Under the pieces are notes generated by a model. The model saw nothing but the letters and a program-made list of their open reading frames with translations, made no database searches and was not told the DNA's origin. This document shows positions 55,202-64,000 of a DNA stretch of 64,000 bases, in pieces. The DNA is from Deltaproteobacteria bacterium (lineage in GTDB: Bacteria > Desulfobacterota > Syntrophorhabdia > Syntrophorhabdales > Syntrophorhabdaceae): contig JAKPCK010000002.1 of the NCBI GenBank assembly GCA_029553295.1, forward strand, positions 1 to 64,000. The letters are read 5' to 3'. Position numbers and translations under genes: made by a program. Numbering within the stretch: the stretch's first letter is position 1; each line of letters starts with the position of its first letter.

Positions 55202-56395
55202 GTGACAAGATATTTAGTAATATTTTTCACTGCCCTTTTCTTTCATGTTTTAAGCTATATTATCCTGTTAAAAAGAATAGAGCCCCTTTATTTTCATTTC
55301 TATACCTTTGTATGGTGGTCTTTTATTGTCCTTATGGATGTAATCTATGCCATAAGGAAAGGTCGTTTTTTGATATTAAAAAGGACACTACCTGCCATGA
55401 TAGTTATATCTGCCAGTTTCTGGTGTATATTTGAATTGATAAACCTGAGAATACAGAACTGGTACTACATAAATCTCCCTATGGAATATTATCATAGGTA
55501 TACAGGATACCTGTTGGCTTACGGCACAGTGGTCCCTGGTATATATATCACAAAGGAGATAATCCAGGACCTGATAGGGGATATAGAGATAAAAAAGATA
55601 CATCTCAATAGATACCCTTTTTATGCAATAATAACAGGTTTTGCATTGCTTTTTTTAACCCTTGCGGTGCCTAAATATTTTTTCAGCCTTGCATGGGTAT
55701 CTGCTGGCCTTATATTCGACGGATACAACTATTATAGAGGCTATAGCTCCTTTGCCAGGGATCTAGAGGCCGGCCAAATAAGAGGTATCATAGCTACAAT
55801 GCTTTCTGGTCTTTTATGCGGCATCCTTTGGGAATTCTGGAATTTCTGGGCTGTAACCAAATGGATTTATACTGTCCCGTTTTTTGAAGGGATGAAGATC
55901 TTTGAGATGCCTGTCCCGGGGTATATAGGTTTTGTTGTCTTTGCACTTGAGACCATTGCCTTTGTAAACCTCATAAAAGGTATATGGTCAACCAAGACAA
56001 GGGCCTTAACTGTAACCTTTATTATGGCATGTTTCTGTGCTATTTCCTTCGTATTAATCGATAGATACACTGTATTTTCCCATATAGCCAGGATAGAAGA
56101 ACTCTACTTTATATCCCAGGATAAAAGAGAGGCATTAAAACAAGAGGGTATAAGGACGAGCTACAGGATTGATATAAAAACCCTTGACAGCAAAGAAAGG
56201 GATTTTATGGAGTTATTACACCTCAAGGGCATGGGTCTTATTAACCTAAAAAAGCTTGCACAATACGGGATAGATAATATAGATGCCCTGTCTAAAATGG
56301 ATGACAAGACCCTATCAATCATACTGGAGGAGAATAATATGAGGAGGGTCAGGGTCTATATTTCAGCAGCAAAGGAGGGTTTATCTAAAAAATAA
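55202..56395 (+). CDS. Polytopic membrane protein with C-terminal helix-hairpin-helix (DUF4332-like)
   Basis: 397 residues. About nine hydrophobic segments cover residues 1-295, including WEFWNFWAVTKWIY and several Trp/Tyr-rich strings. The last ~75 residues are soluble and read LLHLKGMGLINLKKLAQYG then IDALSKMDD, a double helix-hairpin-helix of the DUF4332 sort, normally a nucleic-acid-binding or protein-contact module. GTG start 3 bases after the upstream stop. No function is assigned. Ends at a strong bidirectional terminator. Confidence 0.6.
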   Translation: MTRYLVIFFTALFFHVLSYIILLKRIEPLYFHFYTFVWWSFIVLMDVIYAIRKGRFLILKRTLPAMIVISASFWCIFELINLRIQNWYYINLPMEYYHRYTGYLLAYGTVVPGIYITKEIIQDLIGDIEIKKIHLNRYPFYAIITGFALLFLTLAVPKYFFSLAWVSAGLIFDGYNYYRGYSSFARDLEAGQIRGIIATMLSGLLCGILWEFWNFWAVTKWIYTVPFFEGMKIFEMPVPGYIGFVVFALETIAFVNLIKGIWSTKTRALTVTFIMACFCAISFVLIDRYTVFSHIARIEELYFISQDKREALKQEGIRTSYRIDIKTLDSKERDFMELLHLKGMGLINLKKLAQYGIDNIDALSKMDDKTLSIILEENNMRRVRVYISAAKEGLSKK

Positions 56396-56423
56396 AAACG
56401 CCCCTTGAAAAAGGGGCGTTTTT
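56394..56423. terminator. Bidirectional rho-independent terminator
   Basis: Arms AAAAACGCCCCTT (56394-56406) and AAGGGGCGTTTTT (56411-56423) around GAAA. U tracts on both strands serve the 55.2 kb gene (plus) and hppA (minus). Confidence 0.92.
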
Positions 56424-56442
56424 ATTTCATCAGAGATATTTT

Positions 56443-58887
56443 CTAATCCAGTTTCTCCTGACCTACCCTCATACCGTAGAATGAACGGTATACAAAGATG
56501 AGCGCCACGATAAAGAATATGATACCTATTGTTGTCTTCATTGTCTGAGACTGCATGGTAACGGCGATCTCAGTGGCAAGGAGTCCGAAGAGGGTAGTGA
56601 ACTTAATGACAGGGTTCATGGAGACAGAGGATGTATCCTTGAACGGGTCGCCAACAGTGTCTCCAACAACTGTTGCTGCATGGAGCTCTGTGCCCTTTTC
56701 CTTGAGGTCTACCTCTACTATCTTTTTGGCATTATCCCATGCACCACCGGCATTTGCCATAAATATGGCCTGGAAGAGCCCGAAGAATGCTATTGCCACA
56801 AGGTAGCCTATGAAGAAATACGGGTTGAAGAATGAAAGTGCCAGGGCAAGGAAGAAGATAACTATGAAGATGTTTATCATGCCCTTCTGTGCATACTGGG
56901 TACATATCTTCACGACCTCTTTGCTATCCTCTATGGATGCCTCTTCCTTATCGAGGTTGATGTTCTTTTTGATAAAGACAACAGCACGGTATGCACCGGT
57001 TGTAACTGCCTGGGTGGCTGCGCCGGTAAACCAGTAGATAACAGCGCCGCCCATTAAAAGGCCGAGGATAATCTCAGGCTGCACAAGACTCAGCTTAGCC
57101 ACAACGTTCTTGAACATATTTTCCAGGAGTATTATGATACCGAAGACCATGGTTGTTGCACCAACAACTGCTGTCCCTATAAGCACAGGCTTGGCTGTAG
57201 CCTTAAAGGTATTTCCTGCGCCGTCTGCCTCTTCAAGGTAATCCTTACCATTATCAAAATCAGGGTCAAAGCCGAACTCTTTCTTTATCTCTTCCTTGAT
57301 GTTGGGGCGGCTTTCAATCCTGGAGAGCTCATAGACTGACTGGGCATTATCAGAGACAGGGCCATACGAGTCAACAGCAATGGTCACAGGCCCCATGCCG
57401 AGGAACCCAAATGCCACAAGACCAAAGGCAAAGACAGGGGCAGCAAAGGCAAACTGAGGTGGCATAATAGCTACTATGGAATGGTGCTGTGATACAGCAT
57501 AGGCTATAAACATGAGGAAGAGTATTACAAGGCCTTCCCAGAATGCAGAGAAGTTACCGGCAACAAAACCTGAGAGTATATCAAGTGATGCACCGCCGTG
57601 ACGGGCAGCACCGACAACCTCCTGGACGTGCCTTGACTTTGTGCTGGTGAATATCTTTGTGAACTCAGGTATCAATGCACCGGCCACAGTCCCGCAGGAG
57701 ATGATAATCGCCAGTGCCCACCAGAGCCCGGGGTATTTGTCATTGAGGTCGCCGAGGAGCATATAGCTTGCCCAGAAGGTTACTATAATGGATATAGCTG
57801 AGGTTATCCATACGAGGTTGGTAAGGGGCTGTTCAAAGTTGAATTTCTTCTTTGACCCGTATAGAGATGTTGTTATCCCGTGGTTAACAAAATATGAGAC
57901 AAGGGATGTGAGGATCATGAGGATACGCATTGCAAATATCCAGATGATGAGTGTCCCTGACATGAATGGGTTTGCAGCCAAGGCAAGGGCAAGAAATGCA
58001 ATGAGTGCCACACCTGTAACACCGTAGGTCTCAAAGCCGTCTGCTGTAGGACCCACGCTATCACCGGCATTGTCACCCGTGCAGTCTGCTATAACGCCAG
58101 GGTTTTTGGGGTCGTCTTCAGGGAGCTTGAAGACTATCTTCATCAGGTCTGAACCTATATCAGCGATCTTTGTAAAGACACCACCTGCAATCCTGAGTGC
58201 GCTGGCACCGAGGGATTCACCAATGGCAAAACCTATAAAGCTCGGACCTACCAGATTTTTTGGCAGGAACACAAGGATACATATCATGAAGAACAGCTCA
58301 ACACTAACAAGTAGGAGGCCAACGCTCATACCAGATGTGAGAGGGATATTTACAACATCCACTGGTTTGCCTGTCAGTGATGCAAAGGCAGTCCTTGAAT
58401 TTGCCCTTGTGTTGATCCTCATACCGAACCATGCAACACCATAGGAACCGAGGATACCGAGGATAGAGCATACAAGGATAACAAACATGGGTCCAATGGA
58501 CAGGTGTGAAAGGCCCATAAAGTAATAGACCATACATATGGCCACGAGTATCCAGAGTATTATTAGGAATTTACCCTGCTGTGCCAGATAAGACTTACAG
58601 GTCTCCCATATAATCTCTGATACCTCAAGCATGGATTTGTGGGCAGGCCTATTTTTGGTCTGGTTATACTGGACTACAGCAAAGATAAGACCCACAATGC
58701 AGACAAAGAGACCAAAATACATAATGGACAGACCGCTTGTCCCCCCAAAGATACCGAATTTTACCTGAGATAGATCAGGGAGGATAATGTCTGCCTCACC
58801 GGCCATGGCCACAGATGCCGCAGAGAAAATCATAAAGGCAAGTGCGAGGAGAATGAAGCATATGCTTCGTTTGTTTGATAAGCTCAT
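56443..58887 (-). CDS. hppA: Membrane-bound proton-pumping pyrophosphatase, divergent subgroup
   Basis: 814 residues, about 16 spans, plus a signal-like N-terminus. It couples pyrophosphate hydrolysis to ion export. DCTGDNAGDSVGPTADGFE is the substrate loop, and GDTVGDPFKDTSSVSMN the second acidic site. GNTFKATAKP carries Lys where potassium-dependent types have Ala, so it should be potassium-independent. The segment DIGSDLMKIVFKLPEDDP lacks the usual DVGADLVGKVE form (Glu not conserved), a trait of the evolutionarily divergent subgroup reported as Na+-regulated H+ pumps. It has GGAGG before the ATG and a clear promoter upstream. Confidence 0.9.
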   Translation of the reverse strand: MSLSNKRSICFILLALAFMIFSAASVAMAGEADIILPDLSQVKFGIFGGTSGLSIMYFGLFVCIVGLIFAVVQYNQTKNRPAHKSMLEVSEIIWETCKSYLAQQGKFLIILWILVAICMVYYFMGLSHLSIGPMFVILVCSILGILGSYGVAWFGMRINTRANSRTAFASLTGKPVDVVNIPLTSGMSVGLLLVSVELFFMICILVFLPKNLVGPSFIGFAIGESLGASALRIAGGVFTKIADIGSDLMKIVFKLPEDDPKNPGVIADCTGDNAGDSVGPTADGFETYGVTGVALIAFLALALAANPFMSGTLIIWIFAMRILMILTSLVSYFVNHGITTSLYGSKKKFNFEQPLTNLVWITSAISIIVTFWASYMLLGDLNDKYPGLWWALAIIISCGTVAGALIPEFTKIFTSTKSRHVQEVVGAARHGGASLDILSGFVAGNFSAFWEGLVILFLMFIAYAVSQHHSIVAIMPPQFAFAAPVFAFGLVAFGFLGMGPVTIAVDSYGPVSDNAQSVYELSRIESRPNIKEEIKKEFGFDPDFDNGKDYLEEADGAGNTFKATAKPVLIGTAVVGATTMVFGIIILLENMFKNVVAKLSLVQPEIILGLLMGGAVIYWFTGAATQAVTTGAYRAVVFIKKNINLDKEEASIEDSKEVVKICTQYAQKGMINIFIVIFFLALALSFFNPYFFIGYLVAIAFFGLFQAIFMANAGGAWDNAKKIVEVDLKEKGTELHAATVVGDTVGDPFKDTSSVSMNPVIKFTTLFGLLATEIAVTMQSQTMKTTIGIIFFIVALIFVYRSFYGMRVGQEKLD

Positions 58888-58957
58888 TTATAACCTCCTT
58901 ACAAAAAAATTTATTGCTTAGACACCAGCTAACGCTTCCTGTTGACAGGTTGATTTT

Positions 58958-58987
58958 ATTCTAAAACTTTTTTTTAGATAATGTCAA
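58958..58987 (-). promoter_or_regulatory. Predicted hppA promoter
   Basis: Minus strand TTGACA (58982-58987), 18-base spacer rich in A, TAGAAT (58958-58963), 70 bases before the hppA start. Confidence 0.6.
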
Positions 58988-59103
58988 TTAACTTATGAAA
59001 AAATTCACATAATATTTTTTTGGCTTTAAATCCTTTTTTGAGTCTTAATTTAACTTTTAAAGCCCTTATATTTATTGTATATTTAAGATAAAGGGGTAGA
59101 TTA

Positions 59104-62100
59104 ATGAGAAGGCTAAACCTTACAGCAAAGATGGCTATAGCATTTTCTGTGCTCTTCTTTGTCATCTTCACGGGCTGTGCCATATCCCTCTTTTATTATT
59201 TTGAAGGTCATTATAAAGAACTTGTTGCAAATCAGCAGTATGAGCTCATCTCTGAGGTGGCAAGAGGTCTTGACAGAAAGATAAACGAGGCCCAGAAGCT
59301 CATTGGCCTGGCAATAGGCAATCCCCCACAGGATATCATCAATAACACCCAAAGGTTAAAATCTTTTTTTATAGATAAAATCAAGAATAAACCTTTTTTG
59401 AGTCATTATTTTGACCACGGCATTATCCTGTTCTCTAAAGATGGTGACATTATAGGGGAATATCCTGAAGAAAATAAAAGGGATATAAAAAATTTTGCAG
59501 ACAGGGAATATCTCCAGGAGACAATAAAGACAAAAAAACCTTATATCTCCAAGCCTTATCTATCATCAAAACCACCATACGAGCCTGTTATTATGTTCAC
59601 GCACCCCCTGTTTAATCAAGACGGGGAATTGGTGGCTGTAATAGGTGGTGGTCTAAGGTTGACCAAAGAGAATTTTTTAGGGGACTTGACACGGGTAAAG
59701 ATAGGCAAGACAGGCTATGTATATCTTTTTGATAAGGATAGGAGGATAATAATTCATCCTGATAGATCCAGGATAATGAAGCAGGATGTGCCTGTTGGCG
59801 TAAATAAGCTATTCGATATGGCAATAGAGGGTTTTGAAGGGACAGATGAGACTGTTACATCAAGGGGCCTCCATGCCATTACAAGCTTTAAACGCCTCAC
59901 AAATAAGGACTGGATCCTCGGGGCAAATTATCCTGTAAAAGAGGCCTATTCTTCCATTAGAAAGGCCCAATGGTATCTTGGTTGGTTCACAGGTATAGGT
60001 ATAGCTGTATCCATAATTATTATAATATTCCTGATGAGGGGCTTTCTCAACCCCTTGAGTATCCTGACAAGACAGATACAGGAGATAGGTGAAGGGACTT
60101 ACGAAACAAGATCAGTAAAGGTAAATGGAGCAGGTGAGATAGGGGAACTGGCATCATCTTTCAACGAGATGTTAAAAAAACTCTCTGAGAGGGAGGATGC
60201 TTTAAAGACCACCCTTAAATCCCTTAAGGAGCGCGAGGCAAGGATAAGGGCTATCCTGGATAATACAGTAGAGGGGATCATCACCATAAACGAAGAGGGG
60301 ATAATAGAGGATTTTAACCCTGCTGCAGAACATATCTTTGGATATTCGGCACAGGAGGTGATAGGTAGAGATGTGAACATACTTATGCCTGAGCCTTATA
60401 ATAGAGAGCATAAAGAATATATAAAAAGATACCTCGCCACAGGAGAAACAAAGGTCATAGGCGCCAGGATAGAGATAGTAGGCAGAAGAAAGGATGGGGG
60501 CATATTCCCCATGGAGATATCTGTGAGCGAGGTAAAGATAGGGGATAGAAGGATATTCACAGGCCTTCTGCGTGATATTACGGAGCGTAAACAGACAGAG
60601 GAGGAGCTTATTAAGGCCAGAGACTTAGCAGAGGCAGCCAATAAGGCAAAAAGCAACTTCCTTGCCAGCATGAGTCATGAGATTAGGACCCCCATGAATG
60701 CCATAATAGGCATGGCTGATTTACTCATGGATACCAAACTAAGTGATGACCAGTTAAGATATATCCAGGTCTTCAAAAATGCAGGGGAAAATCTTTTGAA
60801 TATTATCAATGATATCCTTGATATATCCAAGATAGAGGCAGGCCATCTTGAGATTGAATCTACAGGTTTTGATATTATTGAGCTCATTGAGAAGACCTGT
60901 GAGTTTATGTCCAGTAAAGGGCACGAAAAGGGGTTGGAGGTGGCGTGTCGTATCCAAAAAGACGTACCCCAGTATCTTATAGGAGACCCTGTGAGGATAA
61001 GACAGGTCTTAACCAATCTCATGGGAAACGCCATAAAGTTTACAGAAAAGGGCGAGGTTGTTGTTGAGGTATCACTGGTAGAGAAGGGGTTTAGGGCTAA
61101 GGATTCGGTGATTAAACATATGGCTGAAGGCAGTCCTCCATTACATGGGGATGTAACCCTTATGTTTTCTGTTAGGGATACAGGTATAGGCATACCTGAA
61201 GATAAGATAAACACCATATTTGATAAGTTTACACAGGTCGATGCATCCATTACAAGGAAATACGGTGGGACAGGTCTTGGCCTTACCATCTCCAAGAGCC
61301 TTGTGAGGCTCATGGGTGGTGATTTATGGGTAGAGAGCGAGGTAGGTAAGGGAAGCACATTTTCTTTTACAATCCCCTTTAGTATCCAGGAGAGTTGCCC
61401 TGAAAGACCCTATGATAGAAGAAAAGAGATAAAGAATCTAAAGGTCCTCATCATTGACGACAATGCAACAAACAGGATGATATTAACAGAGACAATCTCT
61501 AACTGGTGCCGGGAGGTCCAGGAGGCAGAAGACGGGCTCCAGGGCATCAAAAAGCTCAAAGATGCAAAACAAAAGGGTATCCCTTTTGGGCTACTCCTTC
61601 TTGATTATCATATGCCGGGGATGGATGGCCTTGAGGTAGTAGAGATGATAAGAAAAGACCCATCCATATCTGAGACACCTATTATTATGCTTACCTCAGA
61701 TTATGCAAGACAACATTCGTCAAGATTAAAGGATTTAAATATACCATCTTTTATCACAAAGCCCATAAAGAGGTCAGAACTTTTAACTGCTATCTATAAT
61801 TTAGCCGGGGAAAGCACAGAGACAGAGGGCAATTTTTGCAGACCAAAAGAGAAAAAAGAGGGCCTTGTAGATCTGAGGAGGCTCAAGATACTCATCTCAG
61901 AGGATAATGAGGACAACAGGCTTTTGATAAAAGCATATCTAAAAAATACCCCCTATGAGTTACATTTTGCAGAGAACGGCGAGGAGGCTGTAAGGCTATA
62001 CAAAGAGGGGAGATACAACCTTGTCCTTATGGATATACAGATGCCTGTTATGGATGGATATGAGGCAACAAGACAGATAAGGATGTGGGAGACAGAATCA

Positions 62101-62253
62101 AGGGCAGAGAAGACGCCTGTGGTTGCCCTTACTGCCTTTGCCCTAAAAGAGGAGATCCAGAAGAGTATAGATGCAGGCTGTGATGCCCATATCCCAAAAC
62201 CCATTAAAAAAACTACCTTGATAGAGGTCATAGAGAGATATGCAAGGCCATAA
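59104..62253 (+). CDS. Membrane hybrid histidine kinase: Cache-HAMP-PAS-HisKA-HATPase-REC-REC
   Basis: 1049 residues. TM1 (8-32), periplasmic dCache sensor (33-290; GKTGYVYLFDKDRRIIIHPD), TM2 (293-312), HAMP (312-365), PAS (about 380-495), HisKA with His525, HATPase (DTGIGIPEDK; GGTGLGLTIS), receiver 1 (LIIDDNATN, LLDYHMPGMDG, TKPIKR) and receiver 2 (ISEDNEDN, LMDIQMPVMDG, PKPIKK). The PAS is strongly FixL-like (LMPEPYNREHKEYIKRYLAT), and His436 aligns with the FixL haem ligand. AAAGGGG precedes the ATG. The HPt-like and pilin genes follow, hinting that the cascade controls pili. Confidence 0.9.
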   Translation: MRRLNLTAKMAIAFSVLFFVIFTGCAISLFYYFEGHYKELVANQQYELISEVARGLDRKINEAQKLIGLAIGNPPQDIINNTQRLKSFFIDKIKNKPFLSHYFDHGIILFSKDGDIIGEYPEENKRDIKNFADREYLQETIKTKKPYISKPYLSSKPPYEPVIMFTHPLFNQDGELVAVIGGGLRLTKENFLGDLTRVKIGKTGYVYLFDKDRRIIIHPDRSRIMKQDVPVGVNKLFDMAIEGFEGTDETVTSRGLHAITSFKRLTNKDWILGANYPVKEAYSSIRKAQWYLGWFTGIGIAVSIIIIIFLMRGFLNPLSILTRQIQEIGEGTYETRSVKVNGAGEIGELASSFNEMLKKLSEREDALKTTLKSLKEREARIRAILDNTVEGIITINEEGIIEDFNPAAEHIFGYSAQEVIGRDVNILMPEPYNREHKEYIKRYLATGETKVIGARIEIVGRRKDGGIFPMEISVSEVKIGDRRIFTGLLRDITERKQTEEELIKARDLAEAANKAKSNFLASMSHEIRTPMNAIIGMADLLMDTKLSDDQLRYIQVFKNAGENLLNIINDILDISKIEAGHLEIESTGFDIIELIEKTCEFMSSKGHEKGLEVACRIQKDVPQYLIGDPVRIRQVLTNLMGNAIKFTEKGEVVVEVSLVEKGFRAKDSVIKHMAEGSPPLHGDVTLMFSVRDTGIGIPEDKINTIFDKFTQVDASITRKYGGTGLGLTISKSLVRLMGGDLWVESEVGKGSTFSFTIPFSIQESCPERPYDRRKEIKNLKVLIIDDNATNRMILTETISNWCREVQEAEDGLQGIKKLKDAKQKGIPFGLLLLDYHMPGMDGLEVVEMIRKDPSISETPIIMLTSDYARQHSSRLKDLNIPSFITKPIKRSELLTAIYNLAGESTETEGNFCRPKEKKEGLVDLRRLKILISEDNEDNRLLIKAYLKNTPYELHFAENGEEAVRLYKEGRYNLVLMDIQMPVMDGYEATRQIRMWETESRAEKTPVVALTAFALKEEIQKSIDAGCDAHIPKPIKKTTLIEVIERYARP

Positions 62254-62309
62254 AAAAGGAGGCATTGACAACACAGGGGACTAAAACTAATATCTTAGAG
62301 GTATATATC

Positions 62310-63131
62310 ATGGCTGATAGAGAAGGTTTTGACGAGGACAAAAAGAGAAAGAGGATAGATGTATATGTGGATAAGGAAATCATGCCCCTTATACCGGAGT
62401 TCCTTGAAAACCGACAGAAAGACCTGAATAATCTGAGGATTGCTTTAGAAAAGGGAGACCACGAAACAATAAGGACCATAGCCACCAATCTAAAAGGTAG
62501 CGGTGGGACCTATGGGTTTGAGGCCATAACAGAGTTTGGCAATGCCATAAGAAATGCCTTAGATGAGAACAATGTGGGGGCTGTAAATACCCTTATAAAG
62601 AATCTCGAGAGCTATCTAAACCACATAGATATAAAGGAATCAAGCCTGAAAAAGGTATGTCAGAACTGTGGCAATATCTTCGAATCAAAGGATGAGGATA
62701 TAAAACTCTGCCCCCAGTGTATCGTGGAGAAACAGGAAAAGATTATAGAGAGAACAGAGGAGAAAAAAGAGAAAAAAAAGTCACATTTAAAGACAGTTAT
62801 GGCTACTGTTACATCTGTCCTTGTGGCGGCAGCCATTGTCGTCCTTATAATCCAGTTACCAAAGATTTTAGAGGAGACAAAATCTGGAAAACCCATAAGG
62901 ATTGGGACATATGCCACCGATGAAAAAACAGATATTTGCATAAAAAATCTGTGGGAGATATCAAGGCTCCTCCAGGAGAATAAAAAACCTGACAATTCTT
63001 TAACCTGTCCGGTAACAGGTAGCCCATATAAAATAGAGGATAACATGGTGTCATGTCCGAATCCAGAGAGGCATGGATTAAAGGCCCTCTATGTAAGCAA
63101 AGAAAGAAAGATACCGGAGGCTGTAAAATGA
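62310..63131 (+). CDS. Membrane protein with degenerate HPt-like domain and zinc ribbon
   Basis: 273 residues from ATG 62310 (AGAGGT 8 bases upstream). Residues 20-105 form an HPt-like helical bundle, but the motif reads IATNLKGSGGTYGF, with Thr59 where the phospho-accepting His belongs. Then come a zinc ribbon (Cys117, 120, 134, 137), a charged helix, one membrane span (164-183) and an extracytoplasmic part with C-x-V-T-G-S-P-Y and CPNPERHGLKALY, like the C-termini of pilin-like proteins. It overlaps the prepilin gene by 4 bases (ATGA). Probably links the kinase to the pilus machinery without classical phosphotransfer. Confidence 0.6.
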   Translation: MADREGFDEDKKRKRIDVYVDKEIMPLIPEFLENRQKDLNNLRIALEKGDHETIRTIATNLKGSGGTYGFEAITEFGNAIRNALDENNVGAVNTLIKNLESYLNHIDIKESSLKKVCQNCGNIFESKDEDIKLCPQCIVEKQEKIIERTEEKKEKKKSHLKTVMATVTSVLVAAAIVVLIIQLPKILEETKSGKPIRIGTYATDEKTDICIKNLWEISRLLQENKKPDNSLTCPVTGSPYKIEDNMVSCPNPERHGLKALYVSKERKIPEAVK

Positions 63132-64000
63132 TAAGTTATAAAGTTTTTTCTAACAGAGGCTTCAGCATCATGGAACTCCTTATAGTCCTTGCCATAATAG
63201 GGATATTGGCAAGCATTGGGTTACCCCATCTCCTCCATGCATTAAAGGCAAGACAGACAGTAACCTGTGCCATGACAAGGATAGATGTTCAGAATTCAGA
63301 GAGACAGTTTGTAGTGGATAATCAGAGACCCTCTAACAGTATAGATGAGCTTATACAATCAGGGTATCTCAAGGCTGTCCCAAGTTGTCCATCTGGCGGC
63401 ACATACCTGTGGATAAACGACCCATCCCCCAATAACCCCTTTAGAAACCTCGGTTGTTCTATCCATTATTTCCCTGTATCTGCCTCTTCCACCCCCACTG
63501 TTAATCCTCTCTTTACAAGCGAATTTACCAGTATGAGTGGACTTACACCACTTGTAGGTGCATGGAATATCCAGAATGGGACGCTTGTCCCCACAGGCCC
63601 AGGTGAGAATAGGCTTGCCTTTGGTGCTAAGACATGGAAGGACTATACAGTTACCGTAAATGCCACACTTACAAGCGGTAAGGGCTATGGTGTCTACTAT
63701 AGGGCTGATGGCAACCCCAATATTACAGGCTATGTATTCCAATATGACCCTGGATTGGGTGATAAGTTTGTTGTAAGAAGGGTGGTAAATGGCGTTGAGC
63801 AGGCTGTTTTTCAGACTGTCAAGATCCCAAATGGTTTCCCTATCTATAACCAATCCCATGAGATATCCATCACTGTCCAGGGTGACCAGCATATAATAAA
63901 GGTAGACGGTCAGACAATGCTTAGTTTTAAAGACTCTACATTTTCATCTGGTATGGCAGGCTTAAGGAGCTGGGGCAGTTCCAAGGTAAGCTTTGATAAT
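63128..64000 (+). CDS. Type IV prepilin-like protein fused to a lectin-like (LamG/DUF1080-type) domain, 3' end missing
   Basis: 291 codons visible, still open at the window edge. The short leader ends in a prepilin peptidase site, NRGFSIMELLIVLAIIGILA, with the conserved Glu at +5 of the mature chain. After a pilin-like globular part (CPSGGTYLWINDP) a second domain begins near GAWNIQNGTLVPTGPGENRL and continues with YTVTVNATLTSGKGYGVYYR and ITVQGDQHIIKVDGQ. That pattern is of the concanavalin/LamG-like jelly rolls of the DUF1080 kind, which bind or cut sugars. Likely a minor pilin carrying a carbohydrate-binding head. Confidence 0.75.
   Translation, partial: MISYKVFSNRGFSIMELLIVLAIIGILASIGLPHLLHALKARQTVTCAMTRIDVQNSERQFVVDNQRPSNSIDELIQSGYLKAVPSCPSGGTYLWINDPSPNNPFRNLGCSIHYFPVSASSTPTVNPLFTSEFTSMSGLTPLVGAWNIQNGTLVPTGPGENRLAFGAKTWKDYTVTVNATLTSGKGYGVYYRADGNPNITGYVFQYDPGLGDKFVVRRVVNGVEQAVFQTVKIPNGFPIYNQSHEISITVQGDQHIIKVDGQTMLSFKDSTFSSGMAGLRSWGSSKVSFDN

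Overview
The window reads as a chromosomal segment of an anaerobic, Gram-negative bacterium. Supporting genes are an oxygen-independent class III ribonucleotide reductase with its activase, an NAD-linked [FeFe]-hydrogenase operon under Rex control, a membrane pyrophosphatase, an OmpA-type outer-membrane protein and a type IV prepilin. Most genes use AGG/AGA for arginine and ATA for isoleucine. Gene content and codon habit fit a deep-branching anaerobe of the Desulfobacterota/Nitrospirota kind, but no 16S rRNA or other decisive marker is present, so this is inference.

Layout. 0-0.2 kb: end of a radical SAM/SPASM protein. 0.36-4.5 kb: a decayed or foreign-looking patch with a frameshifted TRAP-binding-protein remnant, small membrane and secreted proteins under two look-alike promoters, and a caspase-like fragment beside a possible insertion-sequence end. 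4.6-17.6 kb: mostly minus-strand housekeeping genes (aminotransferase, lipase-like hydrolase, tilS, FmdB-type zinc ribbon, ftsH, DUF748/AsmA-like protein, tRNA-Gly, tRNA-Cys, YjbQ, IscU/NifU-type scaffold, greA, flavoprotein). 17.6-20.1 kb: plus-strand MFS transporter, coiled-coil protein and a BtuF-like binding protein. 20.1-28.2 kb: a compact operon of rex, hydC, hydB, hydA, a PAS-containing sensory-type [FeFe]-hydrogenase and a SpoIIE-type phosphatase. A perfect 18-bp-arm palindrome overlaps the operon's predicted -10 box. 28.2-32.6 kb: a galT-like gene predicted to be leaderless, then nrdD, a glutaredoxin-like gene and nrdG behind a pair of NrdR boxes.

32.6-47.5 kb: symporter, enoyl-CoA hydratase, MBL hydrolase, SGNH hydrolase, SAM hydrolase, mtnA, gatB and ssb, then methyltransferases, a DHA2 transporter, a Nudix fusion and a BtuCD-type importer. 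This stretch also holds members of a dispersed intergenic repeat and a possible structured RNA between gatB and ssb. 47.6-58.9 kb: CoA-binding protein, OmpA/TSP3 protein, a cytosolic hybrid kinase, an EF-hand protein, a PIN-like protein, an NlpC/P60 hydrolase and a divergent membrane pyrophosphatase. 59.1-64 kb: a Cache-HAMP-PAS hybrid kinase, a membrane protein whose HPt-like domain lacks its histidine, and a prepilin fused to a lectin-like domain, running off the window.

How the parts fit. HydABC would exchange electrons between NADH, ferredoxin and H2, and Rex would tie its expression to the NADH/NAD+ ratio. The co-transcribed sensory hydrogenase and phosphatase look like an H2- or redox-sensing output branch. 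The most unusual groupings are this hydrogenase/phosphatase locus and the kinase / degenerate HPt / lectin-pilin string at the right edge.
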